Positions 33,913 to 43,122 of a stretch of DNA of 64,000 nt are shown in pieces; position 1 is the stretch's first letter; every line of letters begins with the position of its first letter. A program made the position numbers and the translations under genes. This DNA comes from Streptomyces gilvus. Its GTDB lineage: Bacteria; Actinomycetota; Actinomycetes; Streptomycetales; Streptomycetaceae. Under the pieces are notes generated by a model, which searched no databases, had not been told where the DNA came from, and worked only from the letters and a program-made list of their open reading frames with translations. The DNA lies in NCBI RefSeq assembly GCF_022513565.1, contig NZ_JAKWBE010000022.1:62001-126000 (forward strand), written 5' to 3'.

Positions 33913-35856
33913 ATGTCCGCCAGCCCCACCGAGTCCACAGGGCGCCCCACCGTCTCCGAGCGTGAGGCCCGCCAGGTGGCCGAGGCGGCCCGGGAACAGG
34001 AATGGCGCAAGCCCAGCTTCGCCAAGGAACTGTTCCTCGGCCGCTTCCGCCTCGACCTGGTCCACCCCCACCCCACCCCCTCCATCGAGGCCGCCCAGCG
34101 CGGCGAGGAGTTCCTCGCCAAGCTCCGCGACTTCTGCGAGACCAAGGTCGACGGCGCCCTCATCGAACGCGAGGGCCGCATCCCCGACGAGGTCATCAAC
34201 GGCCTCAAGGAGATCGGCGCCCTCGGCATGAAGATCGACACCAAGTACGGCGGCCTCGGCCTCACCCAGGTGTACTACAACAAGGCCCTCACTCTGGCGG
34301 GCTCCGCCTCCCCGGCCATCGGCGTCCTGCTCTCCGCCCATCAGTCGATCGGCGTACCCCAGCCGCTCAAGTTGTTCGGCACCCAGGAACAGAAGGAACA
34401 GTTCCTGCCCCGGTGCGCCCGCACCGACATCAGCGCCTTCCTCCTCACCGAACCGGACGTCGGCTCCGACCCCGCCCGCCTCGCCACCACCGCGGTACGC
34501 GACGGCGACGACTACGTCCTCGACGGCGTCAAACTCTGGACCACCAACGGCGTCGTCGCCGACCTCCTCGTCGTCATGGCCCGCGTGCCCAGGAGCGAGG
34601 GCTACAAGGGCGGCATCACCGCCTTCGTCGTCGAGACCAACTCACCCGGCATCACCGTCGAGAACCGCAACGCCTTCATGGGCCTGCGCGGCATCGAGAA
34701 CGGCGTCACCCGCTTCCACCAGGTCCGCGTCCCCGCCGCCAACCGCATCGGCCCCGAAGGCGCCGGCCTCAAGATCGCGCTCACCACCCTCAACACCGGC
34801 CGGCTCTCCCTGCCCGCCTCCTGCGTCGCCGCCGGCAAGTGGTGCCTGAAGATCGCCCGCGAATGGTCCGCCGCCCGCGAGCAGTGGGGCAAACCGATCG
34901 CCCAGCACGAAGCCGTCGGCGCCAAGATCTCCTTCATCGCGGCCACCACCTTCGCCCTGGAGGCCGTGCTCGACCTGTCCTCCCAGATGGCCGACGAGGA
35001 CCGCAACGACATCCGCATCGAAGGCGCCCTCGCCAAGCTCTACGCCTCCGAGATGGGCTGGCTCATCGCCGACGAACTCGTCCAGATCCGCGGCGGCCGC
35101 GGCTTCGAGACCGCCGACTCCCTGCGGGCCCGCGGCGAACGCGCCGTCCCCGCCGAACAGGTCCTGCGCGACCTGCGCATCAACCGCATCTTCGAGGGCT
35201 CCACCGAGATCATGCACCTCCTCATCGCCCGCGAGGCCGTCGACGCCCACCTCTCCGTCGCCGGCGACCTCATCGACCCCGACAAGTCCCTCCAGGACAA
35301 GGCGAAAGCAGGCATGGGCGCGGGCGTCTTCTACGCCAAGTGGCTGCCCAAACTCGTCGCCGGCCCCGGCCAACTCCCCACCTCCTACAGCGAGTTCAAA
35401 CGAGAGGTCGACCTCTCCGTCCACCTGCGCCACGTCGAACGGCACGCCCGCAAGCTCGCCCGCGCCACCTTCTACGCCATGTCCCGCTGGCAGGGGAAGA
35501 TGGAGACCAAACAGGGCTTCCTCGGCCGGATCGTCGACATCGGCGCCGAACTGTTCGCCATGAGCGCCGCCTGCGTCCGCGCCGAACTCCTGCGCAGCCA
35601 GGGCGACCACGGCCGCGAGGCCTACCAGCTCGCCGACGTCTTCTGCCGCCAGGCCCGCATCCGCGTCGAGGAACTCTTCAACCGGCTGTGGACCAACACC
35701 GACGACCTCGACCGCAAACTCGTCAAGGGCGTCATGTCCGGCACCTACGCATGGCTCGAACAGGGCATCGTCGACCCCTCCGGCGAAGGCCCCTGGATCG
35801 CCGAGGCCGCCCCCGGCCCCTCCCAGAAGGAGAACGTCCACCGCCCCATCGGCTGA
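33913..35856 (+). CDS. Acyl-CoA dehydrogenase
   Basis: A 647-residue flavoprotein, longer than the 380-residue core because of an extra C-terminal region, as in FadE-type enzymes of actinobacteria. Core features are FLLTEPDVGSDPA and KLWTTNGVVADL for FAD binding, the RGIENGVTRFHQVRVP strand and GGRGFETADSL. It introduces the 2,3 double bond in acyl-CoA in beta-oxidation, passing electrons to ETF. ATG 33913 is preferred to GTG 33904 because GAGGTGAG overlaps the latter and serves the ATG. A TetR-type palindrome lies upstream. Substrate chain length cannot be predicted. Confidence 0.88.
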   Translation: MSASPTESTGRPTVSEREARQVAEAAREQEWRKPSFAKELFLGRFRLDLVHPHPTPSIEAAQRGEEFLAKLRDFCETKVDGALIEREGRIPDEVINGLKEIGALGMKIDTKYGGLGLTQVYYNKALTLAGSASPAIGVLLSAHQSIGVPQPLKLFGTQEQKEQFLPRCARTDISAFLLTEPDVGSDPARLATTAVRDGDDYVLDGVKLWTTNGVVADLLVVMARVPRSEGYKGGITAFVVETNSPGITVENRNAFMGLRGIENGVTRFHQVRVPAANRIGPEGAGLKIALTTLNTGRLSLPASCVAAGKWCLKIAREWSAAREQWGKPIAQHEAVGAKISFIAATTFALEAVLDLSSQMADEDRNDIRIEGALAKLYASEMGWLIADELVQIRGGRGFETADSLRARGERAVPAEQVLRDLRINRIFEGSTEIMHLLIAREAVDAHLSVAGDLIDPDKSLQDKAKAGMGAGVFYAKWLPKLVAGPGQLPTSYSEFKREVDLSVHLRHVERHARKLARATFYAMSRWQGKMETKQGFLGRIVDIGAELFAMSAACVRAELLRSQGDHGREAYQLADVFCRQARIRVEELFNRLWTNTDDLDRKLVKGVMSGTYAWLEQGIVDPSGEGPWIAEAAPGPSQKENVHRPIG

Positions 35857-35892
35857 CGCCCAGGGAGTGCGGGCCACCGAAGGGACGAAGAC

Positions 35893-35932
35893 GCGTCCCC
35901 CTCACCCCCCGTGCGGGGGACGAGGGGGACGC
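35893..35932 (+). terminator. Terminator after the acyl-CoA dehydrogenase
   Basis: GCGTCCCCCTC (35893–35903) pairs perfectly with GAGGGGGACGC (35922–35932). The enclosed segment forms a second small CCCCC/GGGGG stem. It isolates the acyl-CoA dehydrogenase gene from dxr. Confidence 0.8.
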
Positions 35933-35971
35933 CCTGTCCTCACACACCGTCCTTACGGCCACAATGGAGGA

Positions 35972-37234
35972 ATGAGCGACAGTCCATCCCCACTCGCTGA
36001 CCCGCACCTCGTCTACGACCCCGTGGCGGGCAGCGGCCCGAAGGACGTGGTGATCCTCGGCTCCACCGGGTCGATCGGCACCCAGGCCATCGACCTCGTA
36101 CGGCGCAACCCCGACCGCTTCCGGGTCACCGGCCTCTCCGCCAACGGCGGCCGCGTCGCCCTCCTCGCCGAACAGGCGCACCAGCTCCGGGTACGGACCG
36201 TCGCGGTCGCCCGCGAGGACGCCGTACCGCAGCTGCGCGAGGCACTCACCAGCCTGTACGGCCCCGGTGAACCGCTCCCCGAGATCCTCGCCGGACCCGA
36301 CGCGGCCACCCAGCTCGCCGCCGCCGACTGCCACACCGTGCTCAACGGCATCACCGGCTCCATCGGACTCGCCCCCACCCTCGCCGCCCTGGAAGCCGGC
36401 CGCACCCTCGCGCTCGCCAACAAGGAATCGCTCATCGTCGGCGGCCCCCTCGTCAAGGCCCTCGCCAAACCCGGCCAGATCATCCCCGTCGACTCCGAAC
36501 ACGCCGCCCTCTTCCAGGCCCTCGCCGCCGGCACCAGAGCCGACGTACGCAAACTCGTCGTCACCGCCTCCGGCGGCCCCTTCCGCGGCCGCACGAAGGC
36601 CGAACTGGCGAACGTCACCGTCCAGGACGCCCTCGCCCACCCCACCTGGGCCATGGGCCCCGTCATCACGATCAACTCGGCGACCCTCGTCAACAAGGGA
36701 CTGGAGGTGATCGAGGCCCACCTCCTCTACGACATTCCCTTCAGCCGCATTGAGGTGGTCGTGCACCCCCAGTCGTATGTCCACTCGATGATTGAGTTCA
36801 CGGACGGATCGACGATCGCCCAGGCGACACCCCCCGACATGCGCGGGCCCATCGCCATCGGCCTCGGCTGGCCCGAACGCGTGCCCGACGCGGCACCCGC
36901 CTTCGACTGGAGCAAGGCGTCGACCTGGGAGTTCTTCCCCCTCGACAACGACGCCTTCCCCTCCGTCAACCTCGCCCGGCACGTCGGAGAACTCGCGGGC
37001 ACCGCCCCCGCGGTGTTCAATGCGGCCAACGAGGAGAGCGTCGAGGCCTTCCGCACCGGCGCGCTCCCCTTCAACGGGATCATGGAAACCGTCACGCGGG
37101 TGGTCGAGGAACACGGCACTCCGCGTACGGGAACCTCACTCACCGTGTCGGACGTCCTCGAAGCGGAGACCTGGGCACGAGCCCGGGCGAGGGAACTGAC
37201 CCGGACCACGGCGACCGCGGAGGCGCGTGCATGA
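35972..37234 (+). CDS. dxr: 1-deoxy-D-xylulose-5-phosphate reductoisomerase
   Basis: A 420-residue Dxr (IspC), second enzyme of the MEP isoprenoid pathway. It converts DXP to 2-C-methylerythritol 4-phosphate with NADPH and a divalent metal. ILGSTGSIGTQAIDLV near residues 27–42 binds NADPH; VDSEHAALFQ and NAANEE supply the metal-binding acidic residues; HPQSYVHSM lies at the active site. It has a short N-terminal extension as usual in Streptomyces. GGAGG precedes ATG 35972 by only 1 nt, so initiation may be weak. The stop overlaps the rseP start, coupling the two. Confidence 0.96.
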   Translation: MSDSPSPLADPHLVYDPVAGSGPKDVVILGSTGSIGTQAIDLVRRNPDRFRVTGLSANGGRVALLAEQAHQLRVRTVAVAREDAVPQLREALTSLYGPGEPLPEILAGPDAATQLAAADCHTVLNGITGSIGLAPTLAALEAGRTLALANKESLIVGGPLVKALAKPGQIIPVDSEHAALFQALAAGTRADVRKLVVTASGGPFRGRTKAELANVTVQDALAHPTWAMGPVITINSATLVNKGLEVIEAHLLYDIPFSRIEVVVHPQSYVHSMIEFTDGSTIAQATPPDMRGPIAIGLGWPERVPDAAPAFDWSKASTWEFFPLDNDAFPSVNLARHVGELAGTAPAVFNAANEESVEAFRTGALPFNGIMETVTRVVEEHGTPRTGTSLTVSDVLEAETWARARARELTRTTATAEARA

Positions 37235-38535
37235 CGACCCTGATGATGATCCTCGGCATAGTCGTCTTCGCGTTCGGCCTGCTGATCTCGATCGCGTGGC
37301 ATGAGCTGGGGCACCTGTCCACGGCCAAGCTCTTCGGCATCCGCGTGCCCCAGTACATGGTCGGCTTCGGCCCCACCATCTGGTCACGCAAGAAGGGCGA
37401 GACCGAGTACGGCATCAAGGCCGTCCCCTTCGGCGGCTACATCCGCATGATCGGCATGTTCCCGCCCGGCGACGACGGCAAGATCACCGCACGCTCCACC
37501 TCACCCTGGCGCGGCATGATCGAGGACGCCCGCTCCGCCGCCTTCGAGGAACTGCGCCCCGGCGACGAGACCCGCCTCTTCTACACCCGCGCCCCCTGGA
37601 AGCGGGTCATCGTGATGTTCGCGGGCCCCTTCATGAACCTGATCCTCGCCGTCGCCCTCTTCCTCACCGTCCTGATGGGCTTCGGCATCTCCCAGCAGAC
37701 CACCACGGTCAGCTCCGTCTCCCAGTGCGTGATCGCCCAGAGCGAGAACCGCGACACCTGCAAGAAGGGCGACCCCGCCTCCCCGGCCGCCGCCGCGGGC
37801 CTCAAGCCCGGCGACAAGATCGTCTCCTTCGACGGCGTACGCACCGACGACTGGAACAAGCTGTCCGACCTGATCCGCGCCGACCCCGGCAAACCCGTCG
37901 CGATCGTCGTCGACCGCAAGGGCAAGGAGGTCACCCTCCACGCCACCATCGCCACCAACCAGGTCGCCAAGAAGGACTCCAGCGGCCAGATCGTCCAGGG
38001 CAAGTACGTCAGCGCCGGCTTCCTCGGCTTCAGCGCCGCCACCGGCATCGTCAAGCAGGACCTCGGCCAGTCGGTGACCTGGATGGGCGACCGCGTCGGC
38101 GACGCCGTCGACTCCATCGCCGCCCTGCCCGGCAAGATCCCCGGCCTCTGGGACGCCGCCTTCGACGGCGGCAAACGCGCCCCCGACTCCCCGATGGGCG
38201 TGGTCGGCGCGGCCCGCGTCGGCGGCGAGATCTTCACCCTGGACGTCCCGGCCACCCAGCAACTGGCGATGTTCGTCATGCTGGTCGCCGGCTTCAACCT
38301 CTCCCTGTTCCTCTTCAACATGCTCCCGCTGCTCCCCCTGGACGGCGGCCACATCGCGGGCGCCCTGTGGGAGTCCCTCCGCCGCAACCTGGCCCGCGTC
38401 CTGAAGCGCCCGGACCCGGGCCCCTTCGACGTGGCGAAGCTGATGCCGGTGGCCTATGTGGTGGCGGGGATCTTTGTTTGCTTCACCCTGCTCGTCTTGA
38501 TCGCGGACGTCGTCAATCCGGTCAAGATCACCTGA
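37231..38535 (+). CDS. rseP: Site-2 membrane metalloprotease (RseP family)
   Basis: A 434-residue M50 protease. Zinc motif HELGH is at about residues 24–28 in the first membrane segment. A PDZ domain covers about 170–260 (ASPAAAAGLKPGDKIVSFDG), and the third zinc ligand lies in LLPLDGGH (about residue 371) before the last membrane segments. Family members cut anti-sigma factors or other single-pass proteins within the membrane. The dxr–rseP–ispG neighbourhood is conserved in actinobacteria without a known functional reason. Its targets here cannot be named. Confidence 0.93.
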   Translation: MTTLMMILGIVVFAFGLLISIAWHELGHLSTAKLFGIRVPQYMVGFGPTIWSRKKGETEYGIKAVPFGGYIRMIGMFPPGDDGKITARSTSPWRGMIEDARSAAFEELRPGDETRLFYTRAPWKRVIVMFAGPFMNLILAVALFLTVLMGFGISQQTTTVSSVSQCVIAQSENRDTCKKGDPASPAAAAGLKPGDKIVSFDGVRTDDWNKLSDLIRADPGKPVAIVVDRKGKEVTLHATIATNQVAKKDSSGQIVQGKYVSAGFLGFSAATGIVKQDLGQSVTWMGDRVGDAVDSIAALPGKIPGLWDAAFDGGKRAPDSPMGVVGAARVGGEIFTLDVPATQQLAMFVMLVAGFNLSLFLFNMLPLLPLDGGHIAGALWESLRRNLARVLKRPDPGPFDVAKLMPVAYVVAGIFVCFTLLVLIADVVNPVKIT

Positions 38536-38570
38536 GAAACGGTCGTTTCTTGTCGCTGGATGGCGGTGAC

Positions 38571-38609
38571 GCACTCTTCGCTCGTGGAGCCCCACGGGTG
38601 AGGAGTGCG
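38571..38609 (+). terminator. Imperfect hairpin after rseP
   Basis: CACTC…GAGTG with an inner CTCGTGG/CCACGGG pairing forms an imperfect stem 35 bp after the rseP stop. The rest of the 279-bp gap before ispG shows nothing firm; a promoter for ispG should lie there. Confidence 0.4.
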
Positions 38610-38814
38610 CATTGCGCCCGACCGGGAATGGCGGTCAACCGGAGATCCTGTCCTCCGGAGCGGGCGTCATGCCCGGGGTGGTCGGCTGGGACACCATCGG
38701 GCGGATCGTCGGGCCGCCGTGTGCTCGCGTTCATGTCCGTGCCGTAATCTCGATGTTCGGAGCCCGCTGCTGACGGGACCGGATCTTGATCCACGACTTG
38801 GGGTTGCACAGCAG

Positions 38815-39972
38815 ATGACTGCGATTTCTCTCGGCATGCCGTCCGTTCCGACCAGGGTTGCCGAGCGTCGGAAGAGCCGGCAGATCCAGGTCGGGTCCGT
38901 GGCGGTGGGCGGTGACGCGCCCGTGTCGGTGCAGTCCATGACCACGACCCGTACCTCCGACATCGGCGCCACCCTGCAGCAGATCGCCGAGCTGACGGCG
39001 TCCGGCTGCCAGATCGTGCGGGTGGCGTGCCCCACGCAGGACGACGCGGACGCGCTCGCGACCATCGCGAGGAAGTCGCAGATCCCGGTCATCGCCGACA
39101 TCCACTTCCAGCCGAAGTACGTCTTCGCGGCCATCGAGGCCGGCTGTGCCGCCGTGCGGGTCAACCCCGGCAACATCAAGCAGTTCGACGACAAGGTCAA
39201 GGAGATCGCGCGCGCCGCCAAGGACCACGGCACGCCGATCCGGATCGGCGTCAACGCCGGCTCGCTCGACCGGCGGCTGCTGCAGAAGTACGGCAAGGCG
39301 ACGCCCGAGGCGCTGGTGGAGTCCGCGCTGTGGGAGGCGTCGCTCTTCGAGGAGCACGACTTCCGGGACATCAAGATCTCCGTGAAGCACAACGACCCGG
39401 TCGTGATGATCGAGGCGTACAAGCAGCTCGCCGCGCAGTGCGAGTACCCCCTGCACCTCGGTGTGACCGAGGCGGGACCGGCGTTCCAGGGCACGATCAA
39501 GTCGGCGGTCGCCTTCGGGGCGCTGCTCTCGCAGGGCATCGGCGACACGATCCGGGTCTCGCTCAGCGCTCCTCCGGTGGAGGAGGTCAAGGTCGGCAAC
39601 CAGATCCTGGAGTCCCTGAACCTCAAGCAGCGCGGGCTGGAGATCGTTTCGTGTCCGTCCTGCGGGCGCGCGCAGGTGGACGTGTACAAGCTCGCGGAGG
39701 AGGTCACCGCCGGTCTGACCGGCATGGAGGTTCCGCTGCGGGTGGCCGTCATGGGGTGTGTGGTCAACGGTCCCGGTGAGGCGCGGGAGGCGGACCTCGG
39801 GGTCGCGTCCGGCAACGGCAAGGGGCAGATCTTCGTCAAGGGCGAGGTCATCAAGACCGTCCCGGAGTCGAAGATCGTGGAGACCCTCATCGAGGAGGCC
39901 ATGAAGCTGGCCGAGCAGATGGAGGCGGCCGGGGTCGCGTCTGGCGAGCCCGAGGTGTCGGTCAAGGGTTGA
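38815..39972 (+). CDS. ispG: 4-hydroxy-3-methylbut-2-enyl diphosphate synthase
   Basis: A 385-residue IspG (GcpE), the 4Fe-4S enzyme of the MEP pathway that converts ME-cPP to HMBPP. The three cluster Cys residues are at about 280 and 283 (SCPSCGR) and 315 (GCVVNGPGEA), with cluster ligand Glu about 322. SVQSMTTTRTSD opens the TIM barrel. ATG 38815 was taken because the family's MTAISLG-type start begins there; the ribosome-binding sequence is poor (TTGGGG). With dxr 1.6 kb upstream it gives two MEP genes in one neighbourhood. Confidence 0.95.
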   Translation: MTAISLGMPSVPTRVAERRKSRQIQVGSVAVGGDAPVSVQSMTTTRTSDIGATLQQIAELTASGCQIVRVACPTQDDADALATIARKSQIPVIADIHFQPKYVFAAIEAGCAAVRVNPGNIKQFDDKVKEIARAAKDHGTPIRIGVNAGSLDRRLLQKYGKATPEALVESALWEASLFEEHDFRDIKISVKHNDPVVMIEAYKQLAAQCEYPLHLGVTEAGPAFQGTIKSAVAFGALLSQGIGDTIRVSLSAPPVEEVKVGNQILESLNLKQRGLEIVSCPSCGRAQVDVYKLAEEVTAGLTGMEVPLRVAVMGCVVNGPGEAREADLGVASGNGKGQIFVKGEVIKTVPESKIVETLIEEAMKLAEQMEAAGVASGEPEVSVKG

Positions 39973-40139
39973 TGCCGGAAGGGCGACCCGGCTTCATGGC
40001 CGAACCGCACGTCCCCGTCCCTCCACCACCCGCAGGGGATCTTCCCCGCCCCGCTCCCCACCGCTAGCTTCTCCCCAGAAGCCGTCGTCGAGAGCGGCTC
40101 CCTCGGGCCACTCTCGGGACCGACCGGAGGGAGAGCCCG

Positions 40140-41180
40140 ATGGCCATGGCGGAACCCCGGCGGGTGCGGGAACCCCGGTCGGCTCGGGGTGGGGGACGGG
40201 CCAAGCGCATCACCATCGCCGACGTCGCCCGCGCCGCCGACGCCTCCGTGTCCACGGTCTCCCGGGTGCTCAACGGCATCGGGACCGTGGATCCCGTTCT
40301 GGCGGACCGGGTGCGGATCGCCATCGAGGAGCTGGGGTACCGGCCCAGCGCGGCGGCCCAGGGGCTGGCGCGGGGGCGTTCGGGGAGCATCGGGGTGCTC
40401 GTGCCCGATCTCGCCAACCCGCACTTCAGCGACCTGATCAAGACCTTCTCCGCGAGCGCGCGGGAGCGCGGCGCGCGGGTCGTCGTCATGGACTCCGACG
40501 AGGATCCGGGGGTGGAGCGGGAGCTGGCCGAGGAGCTGATGCGGTACGCGGACGGGCTGCTGCTCGCCTCGCCCCGTATGCCCCGGCAGGAGCTCGCCGC
40601 CCTGGTCGCGCGTGGCGTCCCGCTGCTCGTGGCCAACCGGCAGGAGCCCGGCCTCGCCCTGACCTCGGTGTGCGTGGACTTCTACCAGGGCCTGCTCGCG
40701 CTGTGCGGGCACCTCTCCCAGCTCGGCCACCGCAAGGTCGCCTACCTGGCCGGCCCGCAGGGTTCCTGGGCCAACAAGGAGCGGCTGCGGGCCCTCTCCG
40801 GTGCCCGGGCCTTCGGGCTGGAGGTGACGATCCTCGCCTGCGGATCCACCACGGCCGAGGGGTACGGCGCCGGGCCCGCCGTGCTCGACAGTGCCGCCAC
40901 CGCGGTCGTCGCCTACAACGACTTCGTCGCCCTGGGCCTGCTGTCCCGGCTGACCGAGATGGGCGTACGGGTGCCGGGGGATGTGTCCCTGACGGGCTTC
41001 GACGAGATCGACCTGGCCCGTTACTCCTCGCCGCCGCTGACCACGGTAGCGGTGCCCCGCGGCGGTCTCGGCCGGGTGGCCGGGGATGCGCTCGCGCGGC
41101 TGATGGCGGGCGACGAGGGCGTCGAATCGGTAACGCTCCCGGTCGAGCTGCGGGTTCGCGGTTCGTCCGGACCAATCTGA
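40140..41180 (+). CDS. LacI-family transcriptional regulator
   Basis: A 346-residue repressor. After a basic, disordered leader (about 22 residues) comes helix-turn-helix TIADVARAADASVSTVSRVLNG (about 25–46), hinge SAAAQGLARGRS and a sugar-binding-type effector domain (SIGVLVPDLANPHFSDLI, VAYNDFVALGLL, GFDEIDLARYSSPPLTTV). GAGGGAGAG precedes ATG 40140. The next frames downstream are a broken sugar-binding lipoprotein gene and GH28/GH29 enzymes. It therefore probably governed a pectin- or galacturonide-type uptake operon that is now partly deleted. Confidence 0.9.
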   Translation: MAMAEPRRVREPRSARGGGRAKRITIADVARAADASVSTVSRVLNGIGTVDPVLADRVRIAIEELGYRPSAAAQGLARGRSGSIGVLVPDLANPHFSDLIKTFSASARERGARVVVMDSDEDPGVERELAEELMRYADGLLLASPRMPRQELAALVARGVPLLVANRQEPGLALTSVCVDFYQGLLALCGHLSQLGHRKVAYLAGPQGSWANKERLRALSGARAFGLEVTILACGSTTAEGYGAGPAVLDSAATAVVAYNDFVALGLLSRLTEMGVRVPGDVSLTGFDEIDLARYSSPPLTTVAVPRGGLGRVAGDALARLMAGDEGVESVTLPVELRVRGSSGPI

Positions 41181-41192
41181 GCTCAGCGTCTT

Positions 41193-41221
41193 GACAGCTC
41201 CGATGTATCGCAGGACCTTGT
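41193..41221 (+). promoter_or_regulatory. Possible promoter of the broken sugar-binding gene
   Basis: TTGACA at 41193–41198, then a 17-nt spacer and GACCTT at 41216–41221. The −35 is perfect and the −10 matches only at A2 and T6. It lies about 75 bp before the relic start codon and could now drive the GH28 gene. Confidence 0.4.
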
Positions 41222-41293
41222 TCGAGCACACGGACCGAGGAAGCGCTGTCTCATTGCCGGGCCTCCACCCGGCCGACGCCTGCAGGAGCCGCC

Positions 41294-41510
41294 GTGTTCG
41301 GAAAGCAGTACAGCTCCAGAGCACGTCACGCTCGTTCGACACCCCGCGCCACGGCTCGCTGTGGCGGCTCTGCTGCTCATCGGTGCCGTTGCTGCCTGCG
41401 GGGCTCCCGGCGGCAAGTCATCCGATGACAAGGGTGCGGATAGGAAGATTCCCGGCAAGCCCTCCAAGCCGGTCGCCCTGGACATCCTCGATGTCGTGGC
41501 CCCCGGCTGA
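41294..41510 (+). pseudogene. N-terminal relic of a sugar-binding lipoprotein
   Basis: AGGAG is followed by GTG 41294 and the start VFGKQYSSRARHARSTPRA. A one-base frame change then moves the reading to LAVAALLLIGAVAACGAPGG, a textbook lipoprotein signal with lipobox. It continues KSSDDKGADRKIPGKPSKPV and ALDILDV, the first beta strand of family-1 solute-binding proteins, and ends abruptly at TGA 41510. Both a frameshift and loss of about 380 residues plus the partner permeases are implied. It sits just after the LacI gene, the usual place for the operon such a regulator controls. Confidence 0.72.
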
Positions 41511-41557
41511 CCGACCGGCCCGTACCCGCACCGTCCGCCAGAAACAGGTGAACCCCC

Positions 41558-42988
41558 TTGCGTGCAAGCTTCCCCCGACGCACCGCCCGCATCTCCCGGC
41601 GCACCGCCCTCGCCGCGGGCGGCCTGGCCGCGGCCGCCCCGCTGCTGACACCGCCCCCCGCCGAGGCGGCCCCCGGCGACCCCTGGGCCCGGGTGCCCGG
41701 CATCCTCGCCCGGATCCGGCCGCCGCGATTCCCCGGACGCCGGTTCGACATACGGGACTTCGGCGCGGTGGCCGGGGGAGTGACCCCGTGCACCGAGGCG
41801 TTCCGGCGGGCCGTCGCCGCCGCTCATGAGGCGGGCGGCGGCCGGGTCGTCGTACCGGATGGCAGGTACCTGACAGGAGCGATCCAGCTGCGGAGCAACG
41901 TCGACCTCCATGTCACCGAGAACGCCGTCATCGCCTTCAGCCCCGACCCCGCCGACTACCTCCCCGCGGTGCTCACCCGCTGGGAGGGCACCGAGTGCTG
42001 GAACTACTCGCCGTTCGTCTACGCCCACGGCTGCGAGAACGTCGCCGTCACCGGCACCGGCATCATCGACGGACAGGCCCGGCTGGGCCCCTGGGAGAGC
42101 TGGTACCGCGACGGCAGGCTCCAGTCACCGGACCAGAGACTCCTGCGCCAGATGGGCAGTTCGGGCGTCCCGGTGGCCGAGCGGGTCTTCGGCGCCGGAC
42201 ACCACCTGCGGCCCCAGTTGATCCAGTTCCACCGCTGCCGGAACGTCCTGGTCAGCGACGTCACCCTGGTCGACCCGCCGATGTGGACCGTGCACCCGGT
42301 GCTGTCCAGCAACGTCACCGTCCGCCGCGTCACCGTCGACAGCACCCTCTACAACACCGACGGCTGCGACCCCGAGGCCTGCCGGGACGTCCACATCAGC
42401 GAGTGCTCCTTCGACACCAACGACGACTGCGTCGCCGTGAAGTCGGGGCGCGACGAGGACGGCCGGCGCGTCGGCGTGCCCAGCGAGAACGTCGTCGTGC
42501 AGGACTGCCGCTTCTCCGGGCGCTGGGGCGGGCTCGCGGTCGGCAGCGAGATGTCGGGCGGGGTACGGAACGTCTTCGCCGAGCGGTGTGTCGTCAACTC
42601 GCCCGAATTCCCCGGCCGTTACCCGGTCAAGTATCCGCTGTACGTCAAGACCAACAACAAGCGCGGCGGGGTCGTCTCCGGCGTGCACATCCGCGACTTC
42701 ACGGGCACGGACGTGGAGCGCGAGGCCGTCTACGTCACCGCGAACTACAACGGCGGTGAGAACGGCACCCTCCCGGTCACCGTCGAGAACATCACCGTCC
42801 GCCGCACCCGCCTCGACGGAGCCAAGGCGGTCCTGAACCTCGAAGGCCTCGCCACCGACCACCTCCGCGGCGTCCACCTGGACCACTGCGACTTCACCGG
42901 GGTCCGCGGCCCGGACAGCGTGACGTACACCGACGACCTCACCGAACGGCACGTCACCGTCAACGGCACGGAGGTGACGACGGCATGA
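41558..42988 (+). CDS. Secreted GH28 polygalacturonase-like glycosidase
   Basis: A 476-residue exported enzyme. The twin-arginine signal is ARISRRTALAAGG, cleaved near PAEAAPG (about residue 37). A right-handed beta-helix follows. GH28 catalytic features are present: NTDGCDPEACRDV (first Asp), the TNDDCVAVKSG pair of Asp residues and the downstream GGLAVGSEMSGG; the family's His is replaced in that last motif by Ser-Glu. It should hydrolyse galacturonan or rhamnogalacturonan outside the cell. The start is TTG 41558 behind AGGTGA. Its stop overlaps the start of the next, broken frame. Confidence 0.85.
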   Translation: MRASFPRRTARISRRTALAAGGLAAAAPLLTPPPAEAAPGDPWARVPGILARIRPPRFPGRRFDIRDFGAVAGGVTPCTEAFRRAVAAAHEAGGGRVVVPDGRYLTGAIQLRSNVDLHVTENAVIAFSPDPADYLPAVLTRWEGTECWNYSPFVYAHGCENVAVTGTGIIDGQARLGPWESWYRDGRLQSPDQRLLRQMGSSGVPVAERVFGAGHHLRPQLIQFHRCRNVLVSDVTLVDPPMWTVHPVLSSNVTVRRVTVDSTLYNTDGCDPEACRDVHISECSFDTNDDCVAVKSGRDEDGRRVGVPSENVVVQDCRFSGRWGGLAVGSEMSGGVRNVFAERCVVNSPEFPGRYPVKYPLYVKTNNKRGGVVSGVHIRDFTGTDVEREAVYVTANYNGGENGTLPVTVENITVRRTRLDGAKAVLNLEGLATDHLRGVHLDHCDFTGVRGPDSVTYTDDLTERHVTVNGTEVTTA

Positions 42989-43122
42989 GCCGCCGCACCC
43001 TCCTCAAGGCCTCCGCCAGATCGACCGGGACCGCATCCACCTGACCGAACGTCATCGAGTCCGCACCGGATCTCGTGATGAGGAAAGTGTTCGTCAACGG
43101 AACAGAGGTCATGTATCCATGA
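42985..43122 (+). pseudogene. Second GH28 gene reduced to start and tail
   Basis: The frame opens at ATG 42985 with MSRRTLLKASA, the beginning of a Tat signal, and hits TGA at 43042. In the same frame it continues to ESAPDLVMRKVFVNGTEVMY and TGA 43122. That tail aligns with the intact upstream GH28 end (TDDLTERHVTVNGTEVTTA), sharing D-L, R, V and VNGTEV. A tandem paralogue thus appears to have lost all but its first 11 or so and last 25 or so codons. Its start overlaps the GH28 stop and its end overlaps the GH29 start, so the original three-gene coupling is still visible. Confidence 0.65.

Noticed and set aside
41240..41247. GAAGCGCT as a fifth LacI operator
   Set aside because: Only one half of the palindrome is present; the right arm reads GTC instead of TTC.
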